Below, one piece after another: positions 35,369 to 48,985 of a stretch of DNA of 64,000 nucleotides (position 1 is the stretch's first letter; each line of letters starts with the position of its first letter). Below the pieces are notes generated by a model. It had not been told where the DNA came from and did no database searches. It saw nothing but the letters and a program-made list of their open reading frames with translations. The stretch lies in NCBI RefSeq assembly GCF_030445035.2, contig NC_080702.1, positions 14,950,029 through 15,014,028 on the forward strand, written 5' to 3'. The DNA comes from Dasypus novemcinctus (taxonomy: Eukaryota; Chordata; Mammalia; Cingulata; Dasypodidae). The position numbers were made by a program, and so were the translations under genes.

Positions 35369-37184
35369 AAAATTGAGGGAGTCATATGCCCAAGTCCCTC
35401 ACTTATAGCACAAATCTATTATTTGGGCAGCATATACCTGAGTTCCTTTGTATTAACATCATGGAACTTGCAGGGGGAAAGAGTGAGCAAGAGGAATAAT
35501 ATTAACACGAAGATATTGTTGCCAGGCGTGCAATGAAAAATAAAGCCTTTTGTTTCAGATCCAGAATCCTCATGCCTTCTGCCAGCATCCATGAAACCGA
35601 CTGTCTAGTTTGTTAGCTTGCAAATAGGGTTGAATATAAAATCATACATATTCTTTGATAATGTTTGTGATGAAGATATAATGCTGACAGAGACCTAATA
35701 TCTGGAAGAGGAAAGGACAAGGACACTTTGTGGTTATGGTATGAGAAGCCTCCCTTGAACTAATAGAAAATTCTCTAACCCAATGTTGGGTGAGGTGGAG
35801 CGAAGGGCCCTGCACATTTAATGTGGAAACTGTGTGAAAGGTAGGATTGAAAGAGGTAGCTACGTGTGCTTTGTTTACTGTCTACTCTCCTTCTGCAGCA
35901 GGAGGAACCATCAAGAAATTTTGTTCATTCTCTTCTTGGCAGGAGAAAGGTCAAGCAGTCCCCAAAACTGATGGTTAAGGTAAATCAAAATTATGTTTTG
36001 AGGTCATGTGGGTGATCTGCGAATAGTCACTAGGTCACTAGGCATGAAAAGGGAATGCGTCTTGCTCACTCTCACACTTTGTGTCCCTTGATGTCTTCCT
36101 CCACCTGCAACCTGACCTCCAAATCTTTAATGAAAAGTTGAATTTGTGTAGGATTTGAGGGAGAGAAGGGTTTAGAACTTTTATAGTCCTTTTGGATACT
36201 TGTGCCAAATTTGTCATCTTTTATCATAGACCCAGGGGAGGGATGTTACTTGCAGAGGTTGTTAATCATGGCTAGGGATGTGGAATTGAGCATGGCCGCA
36301 AGCAGTCAGAAAGAAAGATGCCCCGAAACCTTGGTATTCTCCAGGTGCTGCAAGGCACAAGACTTTAAGATGAGAATTCTAAGAAAAAGGAGAGAAATAG
36401 GAAAAATCTCCTCATCCTGGTGCTATTCCCCCATGGTTGCCTCTTTTGGCTCCTTAAGATCTCCAAGCTCCTGCCTAGGGGACACACTAATCTTGCTGCA
36501 GCCCTTGACTCATGCTGGTGTTAAACTCTTTCATCTGTGTTCATGTAATAAAAATTAATAAAATAAAATAAAAACACTCAAACTCAACTGGTAGGGTTTT
36601 CACAAGGTGCACAATGAGGGAACAGAATTTATCTAATGATGTAGATGGGGCCTTATGAGATAATTCAACATCCAATTAATTTTTTTCCATGAGAATCTAT
36701 TTTTGGAATTAATGTATTATATACTTTACTTCCCTTTTCCATAATGCCACAGGGGATTATCCTAATTGTGGCAAGGTGCTAGTAGAGAAGTATTGATGAG
36801 ATAAACTCCCCTGCCATTTGCTCTCAGTGGGCAGGTAAGAATGAAGCACGTGCACCTCTACCTTGTGATTACAACTTTTCAATCTGTAGATGATGTTTAT
36901 TTATTGGATATTTATTGGAAAGTCAGAAGCCTCAGTCCCAATAGCCCTGCAGTAGACATTATCTTATGATCTCCAGGGAGGGGGGAAAAAAGAAAAAAAG
37001 AACAAAAAAAGAAATCCAGAAATCTGACTCCTAGTTAAATATTATTGAATGTATTTCGGAGGATTTACACTACTCAATTCTTCAAGGAAAATTATGACAG
37101 TATTTTGTCATTTGCAGCTGCTGGCAAATGGAGGCAGTCTTTAACTAGAGATATCCCTTGTAGCTACTTATTCCTTTTTTTTTT
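35369..37184. other. No gene seen
   Basis: There is no supported coding gene. AATAAAGCC near 35540 and an AATAAAATAAAATAAAA tail near 36550 hint at decayed LTR or retroposon ends. The 118-codon frame at 36202-36558 ends in that A-rich tail and shows no known domain. Confidence 0.4.
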
Positions 37185-38770
37185 TTTTGAGTTTATTTTT
37201 AATCAAATTCTACTCAATTTATTCATTTTTTAAAAAATATTACATTCAAAAAATATGAGGTCCCAATTCACCCCCACCGCCCCCACCCCACCACACCCCC
37301 ACAGTAACACTCTCCCCCATCATCATGACATATCCATTGCATCTGGTGAGTACATCTCTTGGCATCGCTGCACCCCATGGCCTGGTCTACACCATAGCCC
37401 ACACTCTCCCACGTTCCATCCAGTGGGCCATGGGAGGACATACAATGTCCGGCAATTGTCCCTGGAGCACCACCCAGGACAATTCCAAGTCCCAAAAATT
37501 CCTCCACATCTCATCTCTTCCTCTCATTCCCCGCACCCAGCAGCCACCATGGCCACTTTCTCAACACCAATGCCACGTTTTCTCAATTATTAACCACAAT
37601 AGTTCATGAATAGAATATCATTAAGTCCACTTTAATCCTTACTGTATTCCTCCTTCCTGTGGACCTTGCCTTGGTTGTGTCCATTCCACATCTATGTCAA
37701 GAGGGGGCTTAGATTCCACATGGACACTGCATGCAATCCTCCTGCTTTCAGTTGTAGGCACTCTAGGCTCCATGGTGTGGTGGTTGACATTCTTCAACTC
37801 CATGATAGCTGAGTGGGGTAAGTCCAATAAATCAGAGTGTAGGAGTTGAAGTCTGTTGTGGTCAGGGCCTGGCTATCATATTGTCAGTCCAGAGATTCAA
37901 ATCCCCTAGATATATCTTAAGCCCCAGCACCAACTACAATTCCAGTAAAGTAGCATGAAAGGCTTGTGAAAAGAGATCACATCTGAGTCCAGCTCCATCA
38001 CACAGAAACACCAGCTCCAAAGAAGGGCCAACCGACATGGCAGTGAACTCCATCTGCCATGACCATAGAAGCTGTGGGTCTCTTTAGCCCTCAAAAGGAC
38101 CAATATCTGGGGTTGTATCTACTTTATCTGTCTCTGAGACTCTGCTCAGGTGTGCATAAGGGCAATCCTTCTGACAACCTTCAGACTCTTTTTTGGAGAC
38201 TCATAGACATATGAACTCATTTGTCCTTTCCATTTCCCCCTTACTTTAGGTCAAACAGCATTTTTAACTCTTGTTATTATATGCAGACAGGGATATTCTC
38301 CAGTGTTTAGGGGACACAGACCTGGCAACCTCAAATCTGGTTAACAGGGAGCCTGGGAGCACCACAGTGCAACACAACCTTCAGGGATCCCTGCAGCTGG
38401 TTGCCAGCCCTATGGGGGAGGTCACATCTGCAAACTCTGACCTATGTGTCAGAAACCCACAATTCACCCTCTCACTAAGGTCTCTTCTGTGACTGTATCA
38501 CCAATTCGAGTTCAGGATTCCTCCCACCCTGTAAGCCCCCGAAACAGCCACCTGGGGGTGCCTCTACACTGCAGCCAATTTAATGACGCTGCAGATCAGT
38601 AGCCAGGCCTGGGGGGGCGGGGCTCCAGCTGGAAGTGCCGATATCAGTGTCTGAAACCGAAATTTTCAAGCTTCACAAAATATTCCCCTAATCGGCTTCC
38701 AGATGTCTCCCACCCTGCCAGCCCCTGAAACAGCCTCCTGGTGACTTCTCTTTATTGCAAGCGATTTAAG
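37185..38770 (-). mobile_element. L1 remnant with 5' UTR fused to 3' UTR (L1-C)
   Basis: Segment 37185-38298 matches the terminal part of the L1 3' UTR (L1-A 3900-4935). Segment 38299-38765 matches the L1-B 5' UTR (48050-48475), same orientation. Both ORFs and the rest of the 3' UTR are missing between them. The 3' end has a degraded T-rich tract on the plus strand at 37170-37187. A fragment of SINE-like tail follows at about 38770. Confidence 0.85.
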
Positions 38771-38822
38771 GCAGGGGAGAGGAATAAATAATGAAATAAA
38801 ATAAATCTTTAAAAAAATGAAG
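38770..38822 (+). mobile_element. Truncated SINE tail
   Basis: The text GGGGAGAGGAATAAATAATG..AATAAATCTTT matches the 3' tails of the DAS SINEs in this window; the head and body are missing. Confidence 0.55.
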
Positions 38823-39258
38823 CCAGCAAAATAACCAAATGAAATTAATACAAAAAAGAATTGGTAGTTTTAAAAATAACACATAAAATGCAAATAATTT
38901 TAAAAACATTATTGACTAATAAAAATAAATAAAAACATAAAATCAAAATAACTTTTTTGACATTATGTCTTTCATCACTCTAAGATATGTTGTCTTGTAT
39001 GTATGATAAGAGTTTTTTTCTGTTTATTCCCCTGCCATCTTCTTTTTTTCTTATTGTCTTCAAAGAACATTTAGGTTACAGAAAAGTCACATACAGATTA
39101 TAGGAGATTCATTTATACCTCTTTTTCCCTTTCCTTTATTAATAACATTTTACATGTGGATGCTACATTTGTTACAATTTATGTACAAATACTGAAACAT
39201 TGTTTTGAACCACAATCAATGGTTGACATTGTGGTTTACATATTGGACCATGCACTTT
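38823..39258. other. Old L1-like 3' text, no gene
   Basis: About 39040-39258 resembles an older L1 3' end in minus orientation (tttaggttacagaaaag, ggaccatgcac). The rest is A-rich. No coding gene is seen. Confidence 0.4.
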
Positions 39259-42042
39259 TATAATTTTTTATTATTTTTTTTATTAATTTTGTAAAAATAT
39301 TACATTAAAAAAATATGAGGTCCCATTCGACCCCACCACCCCCACCGCACCCCTCCCCCCCCAGCAACACTCACTCCCATCATCATGACACATCCATTGC
39401 ATTTGGTAAGTACATCTCTGGATATCTCTGCACCTCATGGTCATTGGTCCACATCATGGCCCACACTCTCCACCATTCCATCCAGTGAGCCCTGGGAGGA
39501 TTTACAATGTCCGGTGATTGCCCCTGAAGCACCATCCAGGGCAACTCCAAGTCCCAAAGGCGCCTCCACATCTCATCTCTTCCTGCCATTCCCCATACCC
39601 ATCAGCCACCATGTCCACTTTTCCCACTCCATTGCCACCTTTTCTCTGAGGTCCTTGGATTGGTTGTGTCCGTTGCTCCTCTATGTCAAGAGGAGGCTCA
39701 GATTCCACATGGTTACTGGATGCAATCCTCCTGCTTTCAGTTGTAGGCACTCTAGGCTGCATGGTGTGGTGGTTGTCCTTCTTCAACTCCATCTTAGTTG
39801 AGTGAGGTGAGTCCAATAAATCAGATTGTAGGAGCTGGAGTCTGTTGAGGCTCAGGGCCTGGTTATCATATTGTCAGTAAAAAGATTCAATCCCCTAAAT
39901 ATATCTGAATCCCCAATACCAACTACAATTCCAGTAAAGTAGCATGATAATCTTATGAAAAGAGATCCCCTCTGGGTCCAGTTTCATCACGCAGAAACAG
40001 CAGCTCCAAAGAAGGGCCATCTGACATGGCAATGAACCCTATCTGCCATGACCATAGAACCCGTGGGTCCCTTTAGCCCTCAAAGGAACCAATACCTGGG
40101 GATTGTATCTACTTTATCTGTCTCTTAGACTCTGCTCAGTTGTGCATAAGGGCAATCCTTCTGACAGCCTCCAGACTCTTTTTTTTTAGAGACTCATAGC
40201 CATATAAACTCATTTCTCCTTTCTATTTCCCCCTTACATTAGATCAAACAGCATTGTAAAGTCATATTATTCTATGTAGACAGGGATATTCTACTGATCC
40301 GCATCGAACCTTCAATTCAAGGTCATTTTCCAGTTGCATTATCAGTTGTTAGTTGATAGTGATCCCTCGGTGCCAGGGAGGCTCATCCCCGGGTGTCATG
40401 TCCCATGCTGGGGGGAAGGCATTGCATTTAGATGCTGAGTTAGGCTTTGAGATTGGCCACATTTGAGTAACATAAAGGCTGTTAGGAGGAAATTCCCAGG
40501 CACAGTGCTTCTCTAGACCTTGTTCTTATTTCAGGCATATAGGCTCACAAGCATAGTCATTAGTATCAGGGGCTCACTGTTGGACCTTCATTCCTTCTCA
40601 GTCCTTGCCGCTGCACTTGGGGGACTACCGCTGCTCCCCTAGGGACCACGGCACAGCACCCCCGGCCAGGGACTCAGTAGCCCCCAGCTTTAGTTTTTAA
40701 TTGTTGCCACTATGAGTATATCCAAACATTACCATGCAACCTGGGCATATGCCCTGTATAGCTCCCTGTCAGCCATATATCACCTGTCAATAGTATCCTA
40801 TACCAGTATTCCTCCGCTGCCATTGTTGGACCACTCTAGGATCCAGAACTTCCTGAATATTGAAGCCCCAATATCATGTCAGGATCTGTTACTAGCAAAA
40901 TGGGCTATAGCGATGGGTTTAAAGGTTAGATATAGAATATGTGTTGACTTGGAAAAATTCTACATCCTATCTTTTTCTTTTCCTTTTTTTTTTCCCCCTA
41001 ATTATTGAACTTCTCTTCACAAGAGCCCTAGACCACAGCAATTCATGTATGCAATATACAGCACTCCCACACATCCACCACAAAACCTTTTCCCTTCCAC
41101 AGTGATACTCTAACAGCCTATTCACAACATATTTACTTAAAGTGATGTACAGAGTCTGAGACAATAGCTTTCAAACCAGGTGACATCTGTGCTTACATTG
41201 TGGTGCATACTTTAGGACATGCAGTTTTCTAACATTTTTAGTTATCCTATGTTTTACATTATGGTTTACATTATCATTCTGTCGTCCCCTATATGTTTAT
41301 GATGTAATATTACATATTTTATATCCATCCTTGTGTACTCTCACGAAACTCCTCTCTTACCCCACATTTACCTTGGTTACACACATTTAACATCCGTTTT
41401 CCCATCCCCTTGGTGCCCACAGTGACAGCCAACCTCTGTTTCCTGAGGAGCCACGTCCAGAGATACTTGCAACAGTGTTCCGGTCCTAAATTGCTCAGCT
41501 GCCCCAATGCCCTGGGAGCCACCCTTTCTCTCGAGAGATACAGTTCCCTCTGTTTGATGGCATTAGTCCTCCCCAGGATGTGGGTCCACCCCCACTCTCA
41601 CTACTTGGGTCTCTACCCATTGGTATCACCCACTCTGGCAAAATGAGCATTCAAACATTCCCCAGGAGCCCGTCCCACATCGGACCATCCCTTCCAAGCA
41701 TCCAAAACAGGTAACCCTCTTAATTATATTTTGATACGATTTGCTCAGCATTTTACTCCCAACCAACACCTAACACTCTCCAGTGTTCGTATGCTACCCC
41801 TCCCTCCCCCCACTTTTTGGGCAATATTACCCATGCGCCCATCCCTAGCCACCCTCAAACCCGCAAAGCCCCACCCAAAGGCAACCTCTTGCCCCCATTT
41901 TATCTCTTCTTTGTGTTCATACTTACCGCCAGTTCATCATAAATTCCACCCCTGCAGACGTAGGCTCACATCCTTCCTCCGCCCCCCGATTTCCTGTAAG
42001 CCTATCGTTCAGTCTCTAGCTCTCTGAGGCAGCTTTTTTATT

Positions 42043-45000
42043 TCATATCATTGAGGTCATGTAGTATTTGTCCTTCCATGCCTGGGTTGCTTCACTCAAC
42101 ACAAGGTTCTCAAGATTCATCCTTGTTATCACGTGCGTTTGTAGTGTATTTGTTCTTACAGCCGAGTAGTATTCCATTGTGTGTATATACCACATTTTAT
42201 TGATCCACTCATCTGTTGATGGGCATTTGGGTTGATTCCAACTTTTGGCAATAGTGAACAATGCTGCTATAAACATTGGTGCACATATATCGGTTTGTGT
42301 CCTTGTTTTCAGTTCTGCTGGGTATATACCCAGCAGTGGTATTGCTGGATCATATGGCAAATCTATGGTTAGCTTTCTGAGAAACCGCCAAACTGTCCTC
42401 CAGAATGGTTGGATCCTTCTGCATTCCCACCAGCAGTGGATGAGTGTTCCCCTTTCTTCACATCCTCTCCAGCATTTGTATTCTTCTGTTTTTTTTATAG
42501 CTGTCAATCTTATGGGAGTAAGATGGTATCTCATTGTAGTTTTGATTTGCATTTCCCTGATAGCTAGAGATTTGGAGCATTTTTTCATGTGCTTTTTAGC
42601 CATTTGTATTTCTTCTTTGGAGTAGTGTCTGTTTAAATCTTTTTCCCATTTTTTAAATGGGTTGTTTATCTTTTTATTTTCAAGATATATGAGTTCTTTA
42701 TATATGCAAGTTATAAGTTTCTTATCAGATATATGGTTGCCAAATATGTTCTCCCACTGTGTGGGCTCCCTTTTTACTTTCTTGACAAACTCCTTTGAGG
42801 TGCAGAAGGCTTTAATTTTGAGGAAGTCCCATTTATCTATTAGTTCTTTTGCTGCTCGTGCTTTTGGTATGATATTCATGAAGCCATTTCCTATTACAAG
42901 CTCCTGTAGATGTTTCCCTACACTGCTTTCCAAGGTTTTTATGGTCTTGGCTCTTATATTTAGGTCTTTGATCCATCTTGAGTTGATCTTTGTATAAGGT
43001 GTGAGATGGTAATCCTCTTTCATTCTTCTACATATGGCTATCCAGTTCTCCAGGCACCATTTGTTGAATAGGCCACTCTCTCCCAGTTGAGAGGGTTTGG
43101 TGGCTTTATCGAATATTATATGGCTATATATGTGAGGTTCTATATCAGAGCTTTCAATTTGATTCCATTGGTCTGTGTGTCTCTCCTTATGCCAATACCA
43201 TGCTGTTTTCACTACTGTAGTTTTGTAGTATGTTTTGAAGTCAGGTAGTGTGATTCCTCCAATTTCGTTTTTCTTTTTCAGTATGTCTTTGGCTATTCGG
43301 GGTCTCTTTCCTTTCCAAATAAATTTCATAGTTAGTTTTTCTAGTTCCGTAAAGAAGGCTGTGTTGATTTTTATTGGGATTTCATTGAATGTGTAGATCA
43401 GTTTTGGTAGGATAGACATCTTGATAATATTCAGTCTTCCTATCCATGAACAAGGAATATTCTTCCATTTATTTAGGTCTTCTTTAATTTCCTTGAACAG
43501 TCTTGTATAGTTCTTGGTGTATAAGTTTTTTACCTCTTTAGTTAAATTTATTCCTAAGTATTTGATTTTTTTATTTTCTATTGTGAATGGTATTTGTTTC
43601 TTGATTTCCTCCTGATCTTGCTCATTATTGGTGTACAGAAATGCTACTGATTTTTGCGCATTGATCTTATAACCTGCAACTTTACTAAACTCATTTATGA
43701 GTTCTAGAAGCTTTTTTGTAGATCTCTCAGGATTTTCTATGTATAGGATCATGTCATCTGCAAATAATGAAATTTTGACTTCTTCCTTTCCAATTTGAAT
43801 GCTTTTTATATCTGGTTCTTGCCTCAGTGCTCGAGCAAGTACTTCTAAGACAATGTTAAATAGGAGCGGAGACAATGGGCATCCTTGTCTTGTTCCTGAG
43901 TTTAGAGGGAAGGATTTTAGGATTTCTCCATTGTAAACAATGTTGGCTGTAAGTTTTTCGTATATACTCTTTATCATGTTCAAAAAATTTCCTTGTATTC
44001 CAATCTTTTGGAGTGTTTTTATCAAGAAAGGGTGCTGTATTTTGTCAAATGCTTTTTCTGCATCTATAGATATAATCATGTGATTTTTTTCCTTCAATCT
44101 GTTTATATGGTGTATTACGTTGATTGATTTTCTTATGTTGAACCATCCTTGCATACCTGGAATAAATCCCACTTGGCCGTGGTGTATAATTCGTTTAATG
44201 TGTTGTTGAATACGATTAGCAAGTATTTTGTTAAGTATTTTTGCATCTAGATTCATTGGAGAAATTGGTCTGTAATTTTCCTTTTTTGTGGTGTCTTTGT
44301 TTGGCTTTGGTACTAGGGTAATGTTGGCGTTTTAGAAGGAGTTTGGCAATGTTCCATCTGTTTCAATTTTTTGGAATACTTTCAGCAGGATTGGTGTTAG
44401 TTTTTTCCGGAATGTTTTGTAGAATTCACCTGTGAAGCCATTTGGCCCTGGGCTCTTCTTAGTTGGGAGATTTTTAATGATTGATTCTATCTCTCTGCTT
44501 GTGATTGGTTTGTTAAGATCATCAATTTCTTCTTTCGTCAATATGGGTTGCTTATGTGTTTCTAGGAATTTGTCCATTTCCTCTAAATTGTCATTTTTGT
44601 TGGAATATAGTTTTTCAAAGTATCCTCTTATGATAGTCTTTATTTCTGTGGGGTCAGTGGTGATATCGCCTTTCTCATTTCTTATTTTTTGTATTTGCAT
44701 CTTCTCTCTTTTTTTCTTCGTTAGTCTCGCTAAAGGTTTGTCAATTTTGTTGATCTTCTCAAAAAACCAGCTCTTGGTCTTGTTTATCTTTTTAAGTGCC
44801 TTCTTATTTTCTATTTCATTTGGTTCTGCTCTTATCTTTGTTATTTCCTTCCTTTTGCTTCCTGTTGAGTCACTTTGTTGTTGTTTTTCTAATTCCTTCA
44901 AATGTGCAGTTAATTCTTCAATTTTTGCTCTTTCTTCTTTTTTGATATATGAATTTATGGCTATAAATTTCCCTCTCAGTACTGCTTTTGCTGTATCCCA

Positions 45001-45954
45001 TAAATTTTGGTATGTTGTGTTATCATTATCATTTGTTTCAAGGTAGTCATTGATTTCTTTTGAGATTTCTTCTTTGACCCACTGTTTTTCTAAGAGTGTG
45101 CTGTTTAATTTCCAAATCATGGTGTGAAACCTGGGCCTCTGTCCCTTGCAAATGTCCAGCTTGACTCCACTGTGGTCAGAGATATTGTTTTGTATGATTT
45201 CAATCTTTCTGAATTCATTCAGCCTTTCTTTGTGGCCTAGCATATGGTCTATCTTGGAGAATGATCCATGTGCGCTTGAGAAGAATGTATATCCTGCTGT
45301 GTTTGGGTGTAATGATCTATATATGTCTATTAGTTCTAGCTCCTTTAATATACTGTTCAAATGTTTTGTTTCTTTAGTGATTCTCTTTTGAGATGTTCTG
45401 TCCAAGGTAGATAGTGGTGTATTAAAATCCCCCACTATGATTGTAGATGCATCTATTGTTTCACTTAGTTTTTCCAGCGTTTGTCTCATGTACTTAGAGG
45501 CACCCTTGTTAGGAGCATAAATATTTATGACTGTTCGATCTTCTTGACAGATTTTCCCTTTCACTAAAATGTAGTATCCTTCTTTGTCTCTCACAATTGT
45601 TTCACATTTAAAGTCTATTTTGTCTGATATTAATATAGTTACTCCTGCCTTTTTTTGGTTATTCTTTGCTTGTATGATTGTTTTCCAGCCATTCACTTTC
45701 AGTCTCCATGTGTCTCTGGGTCTAAGATGTGTCTCTTGTAGACAGCATACAGATGGGTCATATTTCCTTATCCAATGTCTCAGTCTGAATCTTTTGATAG
45801 GTGAGTTTAATCCGTTGACCTTCAGTGTTATTACTTTCAAGGAATTATTTGTGTTAGCCATATTTTTTATTTGATTTGTGTTTATCATATTTTGTTTGTA
45901 TTTTTTTCCCCCATCTAGTTTGTCTTTTTTTGTTGCTCTTATACTCTCCTCCAA
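42043..45954 (-). pseudogene. L1-B ORF2 with one nonsense codon
   Basis: The frame spans 3,912 nt (1,304 codons) and is uninterrupted except for a TAA at 44332-44334, where L1-A has a Tyr codon. The upstream piece (540 codons) holds the endonuclease with VGDFNTP and SDHSG and the start of the RT. The downstream piece holds [18 protein letters not shown] and the C-terminal CX3C-X7-H-X4-C motif. The stop falls before the RT catalytic motif, so the copy should be inactive. Apart from the stop it is a complete coding region, very close to L1-A. Confidence 0.95.
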
Positions 45955-46902
45955 CTCTGCCTGTCCTGTTTTTTCCTTTCTTCCTGGAGAACTCCCTTTA
46001 GAACTTCTTGAAGGGGAGGTTTCTTGTTGGTATACTCTTTCAGTTTCTGTTTATCTGCAAATATTTTGAACTCTCCATCATTTTTGAATGTTAGTTTAGC
46101 TGGATATAGTATTCTTGGTTGGGAATTTTTTTCCTTTAGTACCTTGACTATGTCATACCACTGCCTCCTTGCCTCCATGGTTTCAGATGAGAAATCAGCA
46201 CTTAATCTTATGGAGCTTCCCTTGTATGTGATGGTTTTCTTTTGCTGCTTTTAGGATTTTCTCTTTGTCTTGAGCATTGGATAATTTGACAAGTATATGT
46301 CTTGGGGTGGGCCTGTTGGGGTTTATGACCTGTGGAGTGCGCTGTGCTTCTTGGATATGTACGTCTGTCTCTTTCAGTAGATTTGGGAAGTTTTCAGCCA
46401 TTATTTCCTGCAACACTCCTTCTGACCACTTTCCCTTCTCTTCTCCTTCTGGAATACCTATAATACGTATATTTGAGCGTTTTGCATTGTCATTCAGGTC
46501 CCTAAATCCTAGCTGGATTTTTTCTATCTTTTTATTGACCCCTTCTACTATCTGTTTGATTTCTGATGTACTGTCTTCCACATCACTAATTCTCTGCTCT
46601 GCCTCTTCTAGTCTGTTGATATTTGCTGCAAGTGTATTTTTGATTTCTTGAACTGTGGTGTTCATTCCCATAATGTCTGTTATGTTTTTGCGTATGTCTG
46701 CAATTTCCCCTCCCAGTGTTGTCTTCATGTTGTTAACCTCTTTCATTACTTCATCAAATTTGTTGGTGATAAATGTTCTGAGATCTTTCATTGCTTGTGC
46801 GAAGTTCTGCTCCCCTTCCTGATTTTTAGTTTGTTGATTGGATTCAGCCATGTTTTCCTGATTACTGATTTGGTTTGTCGATTTTTGTTGCTTTCTGGTC
46901 AA
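45939..46902 (-). pseudogene. L1-B ORF1, frameshifted
   Basis: The first 235 codons (46902-46195) match L1-A ORF1 through the coiled coil and RRM. A 5-nt deletion at about 46240 then shifts the frame. The rest of the C-terminal domain continues in another frame to 45939 with [12 protein letters not shown]. The 16-nt overlap with the ORF2 start is the same as in L1-A. Confidence 0.93.
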
Positions 46903-48985
46903 CCTTTTATCTTGACGGGTTTAATGAGTTCCTTAGCTTCTTTGTCTAGTCTTGGAGATTAATTTGCTGTTATTTTTGCGTAAGTGTTATATCTTCTTTT
47001 TGTCATTTTGTTCTTCTTTTTCTAATTTCTTGTTGCTGGTTAAGTTCACTTTAAAGGAAAGTATTAGTGCCGGGGAAAGGCAATTGTGTAAGCAAGGAAA
47101 AAGTGTAGAGCAGTATTGGTGATATATATTAACAAAGCAAGAATATGAGATCTGGGAGGATGGAGGTTAGATTCATGTAGATTGTGTAGAGTTATAGCTG
47201 TAGGTAGAGTACCTATTATGAGGTAGATGACTGAATATGGGAGGAATATGGTATGAGCTACAAAGCTATTGTTTTCGTGAGAGAGGGAAAGAGAAAAGAA
47301 AGGTAATAGTTTCAAGAGTGGATACCAGACAGAAAACAAAAGAAAGGTATTAGAAATTAAGAGTTAGACACTTTGTGGCTCAAAGAACGGGAGGTGGGGG
47401 ATGGAATATAGGAGAGACAGTAGATGATAGCGGATATCAAGATGCAGGGGAAGGGGGATAGTGTAGGTAGCCTAAATCAGTTCACACAGAAATGAGGCAG
47501 TGGAGGATGGGAAAACCCAGCAAATGTGAGGTGTTCCCTGAAGCACCTATTGTATACTTGAATTAAAATAAAATAAGTGGAAAATGAGGGACAAGAGGGA
47601 GAGAGAAAACCAAAAAAGAAAAACTAATATTAATAAAGAAAAAAAGAAAGATGAGAAGAAAGGAAGAAAGAAAAAGAGGGTGGGCAAACAGTGGGAAACA
47701 GGTAGGGGGAAGAGAAATACAGGTATACACGAGCCACAATTGCAACACTATCTAAAACAACAATGAAAAAACCCCTGAATAACTGTATAAAAAAAGGACT
47801 TTGGGGGACATGCTAGGAGAAAAGACTAGGGGATAATGCAATATTAGCAATCAGGGCATCAAAAAGAGTAAAAAATAAGATAAAATGAAAATAAAAAGAA
47901 AACAATATGAACCAATAAAGATAAAACACAAACGTTAAGGTCCAGAGCACTCAAGGACCCCAGGTAGACCCCAGGGCGTGATGGATTCAGGGGTGGCAAG
48001 TCTGAGACACTGAAGACTCAAGAGGTGTGAGTATGGGGTGTGGACCACCAGAGTCCAGGGGACCCAGACCCCCAACCTCAAATCTGGTCAACAGGAAGCT
48101 TAGGAGCCCTGCAGTGCAACACAGCCCTCAGGGATCCCCGTAGCTGGGTGCCAGCCCCGTGGGCGAAGCCAGATCCGCAAACTTTATATTTAATATCTGA
48201 ACCCTGCAATTTCCCTACTCCTCAGGGTTTCAGCCTTTGGACAGCTCCCTCCCTGTGCTCCCACGCAACGGCCACTTGAGGGCGCCTCTACACCACAGCC
48301 AGTTCAATGACCCAGATCCCAATCCCCTCCGGGTGGGCTGGGCTTCAGCTGGAAACGCCGAAAACAGACTCCAAAACCGGAAGTACCAAACTTCGCAAAA
48401 TATTCCCCAATCGGCTTCCAGACATGTCCCCCTCCCTCACTGGACCCTGTAACAATCTCCCAATTGTGTCCCCTTATTGCCAAAAATCCAATTCCGTTGC
48501 AGATCGGCAGCCGAACCTGTGGGGATGGGGCACCAGGTGGAAGCGCTACCACCCCTGTCTGCAACCAAAACGTCCCCCACTTCACAACAAAACACCGTCT
48601 GTCTCCCCAAATCGATCTGCAAAGGAGTCCTGTCCCATCAACCCCTCACCAGTCCACCCAGTACCCGCAAATTCCTCAGCACCGCAGAGCCTCCAAAAAA
48701 AAGGAAAAAAAACCCTTGCTGTGGCGGCTTCCCAAGCTGTAGCAGCGCCCAATACCGCGGCTCCGCCCACCCAAGGAGGGAACTTTCCACGCCCAGCTGG
48801 GACCTCCGTTTATATATTATAGATGTATCCTCTCTGTTACCTTCCCACCAAATCAACGTCCAGACACCTTCCAACCAGCAAAAATCCCCGAAACAGCGCA
48901 GTCCCAAAGAGCCTTCAACGCTGCCCAGCCGCCCCCTGCAGAGACATTACCAGGGAAGCTCACTCAGTCACCATCTTGCTCCCTC
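46903..48985 (-). promoter_or_regulatory. L1-B 5' UTR
   Basis: The 2.1-kb 5' UTR includes an approximately 800-bp segment (47764-48569) absent from L1-A and no 51-bp CpG-rich array. Part of this segment (48050-48475) also occurs in L1-C, so it is probably the older state. Confidence 0.75.

Larger units (their letters stand above)
39270..48985 (-). mobile_element. Full-length L1 LINE (L1-B)
   Basis: A 9.7-kb L1 on the minus strand: 5' UTR (48985-46903), ORF1 (46902-45939), ORF2 (45954-42043), 3' UTR (42042-39285) and poly(A). The 5' end carries GCAAGATGGTGACTGAGTG. An 11-bp duplication, TATAATTTTTT, flanks it (39259-39269 and 48986-48996). The match is low-complexity but correctly placed. ORF1 has a 5-nt deletion and ORF2 has one nonsense codon. 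It landed next to the 3' end of L1-E. Confidence 0.94.

Noticed and set aside
36202..36558. 118-codon open frame
   Set aside because: No recognisable domain, ends in an A-rich retroposon-like tail, and lies in unassigned repeat-like DNA.
44432..45046. 204-codon plus-strand frame, and similar frames at 9106-9618 and 6919-7410
   Set aside because: These are antisense shadows of L1 ORF2; their hydrophobic translations follow from the A-rich sense strand.
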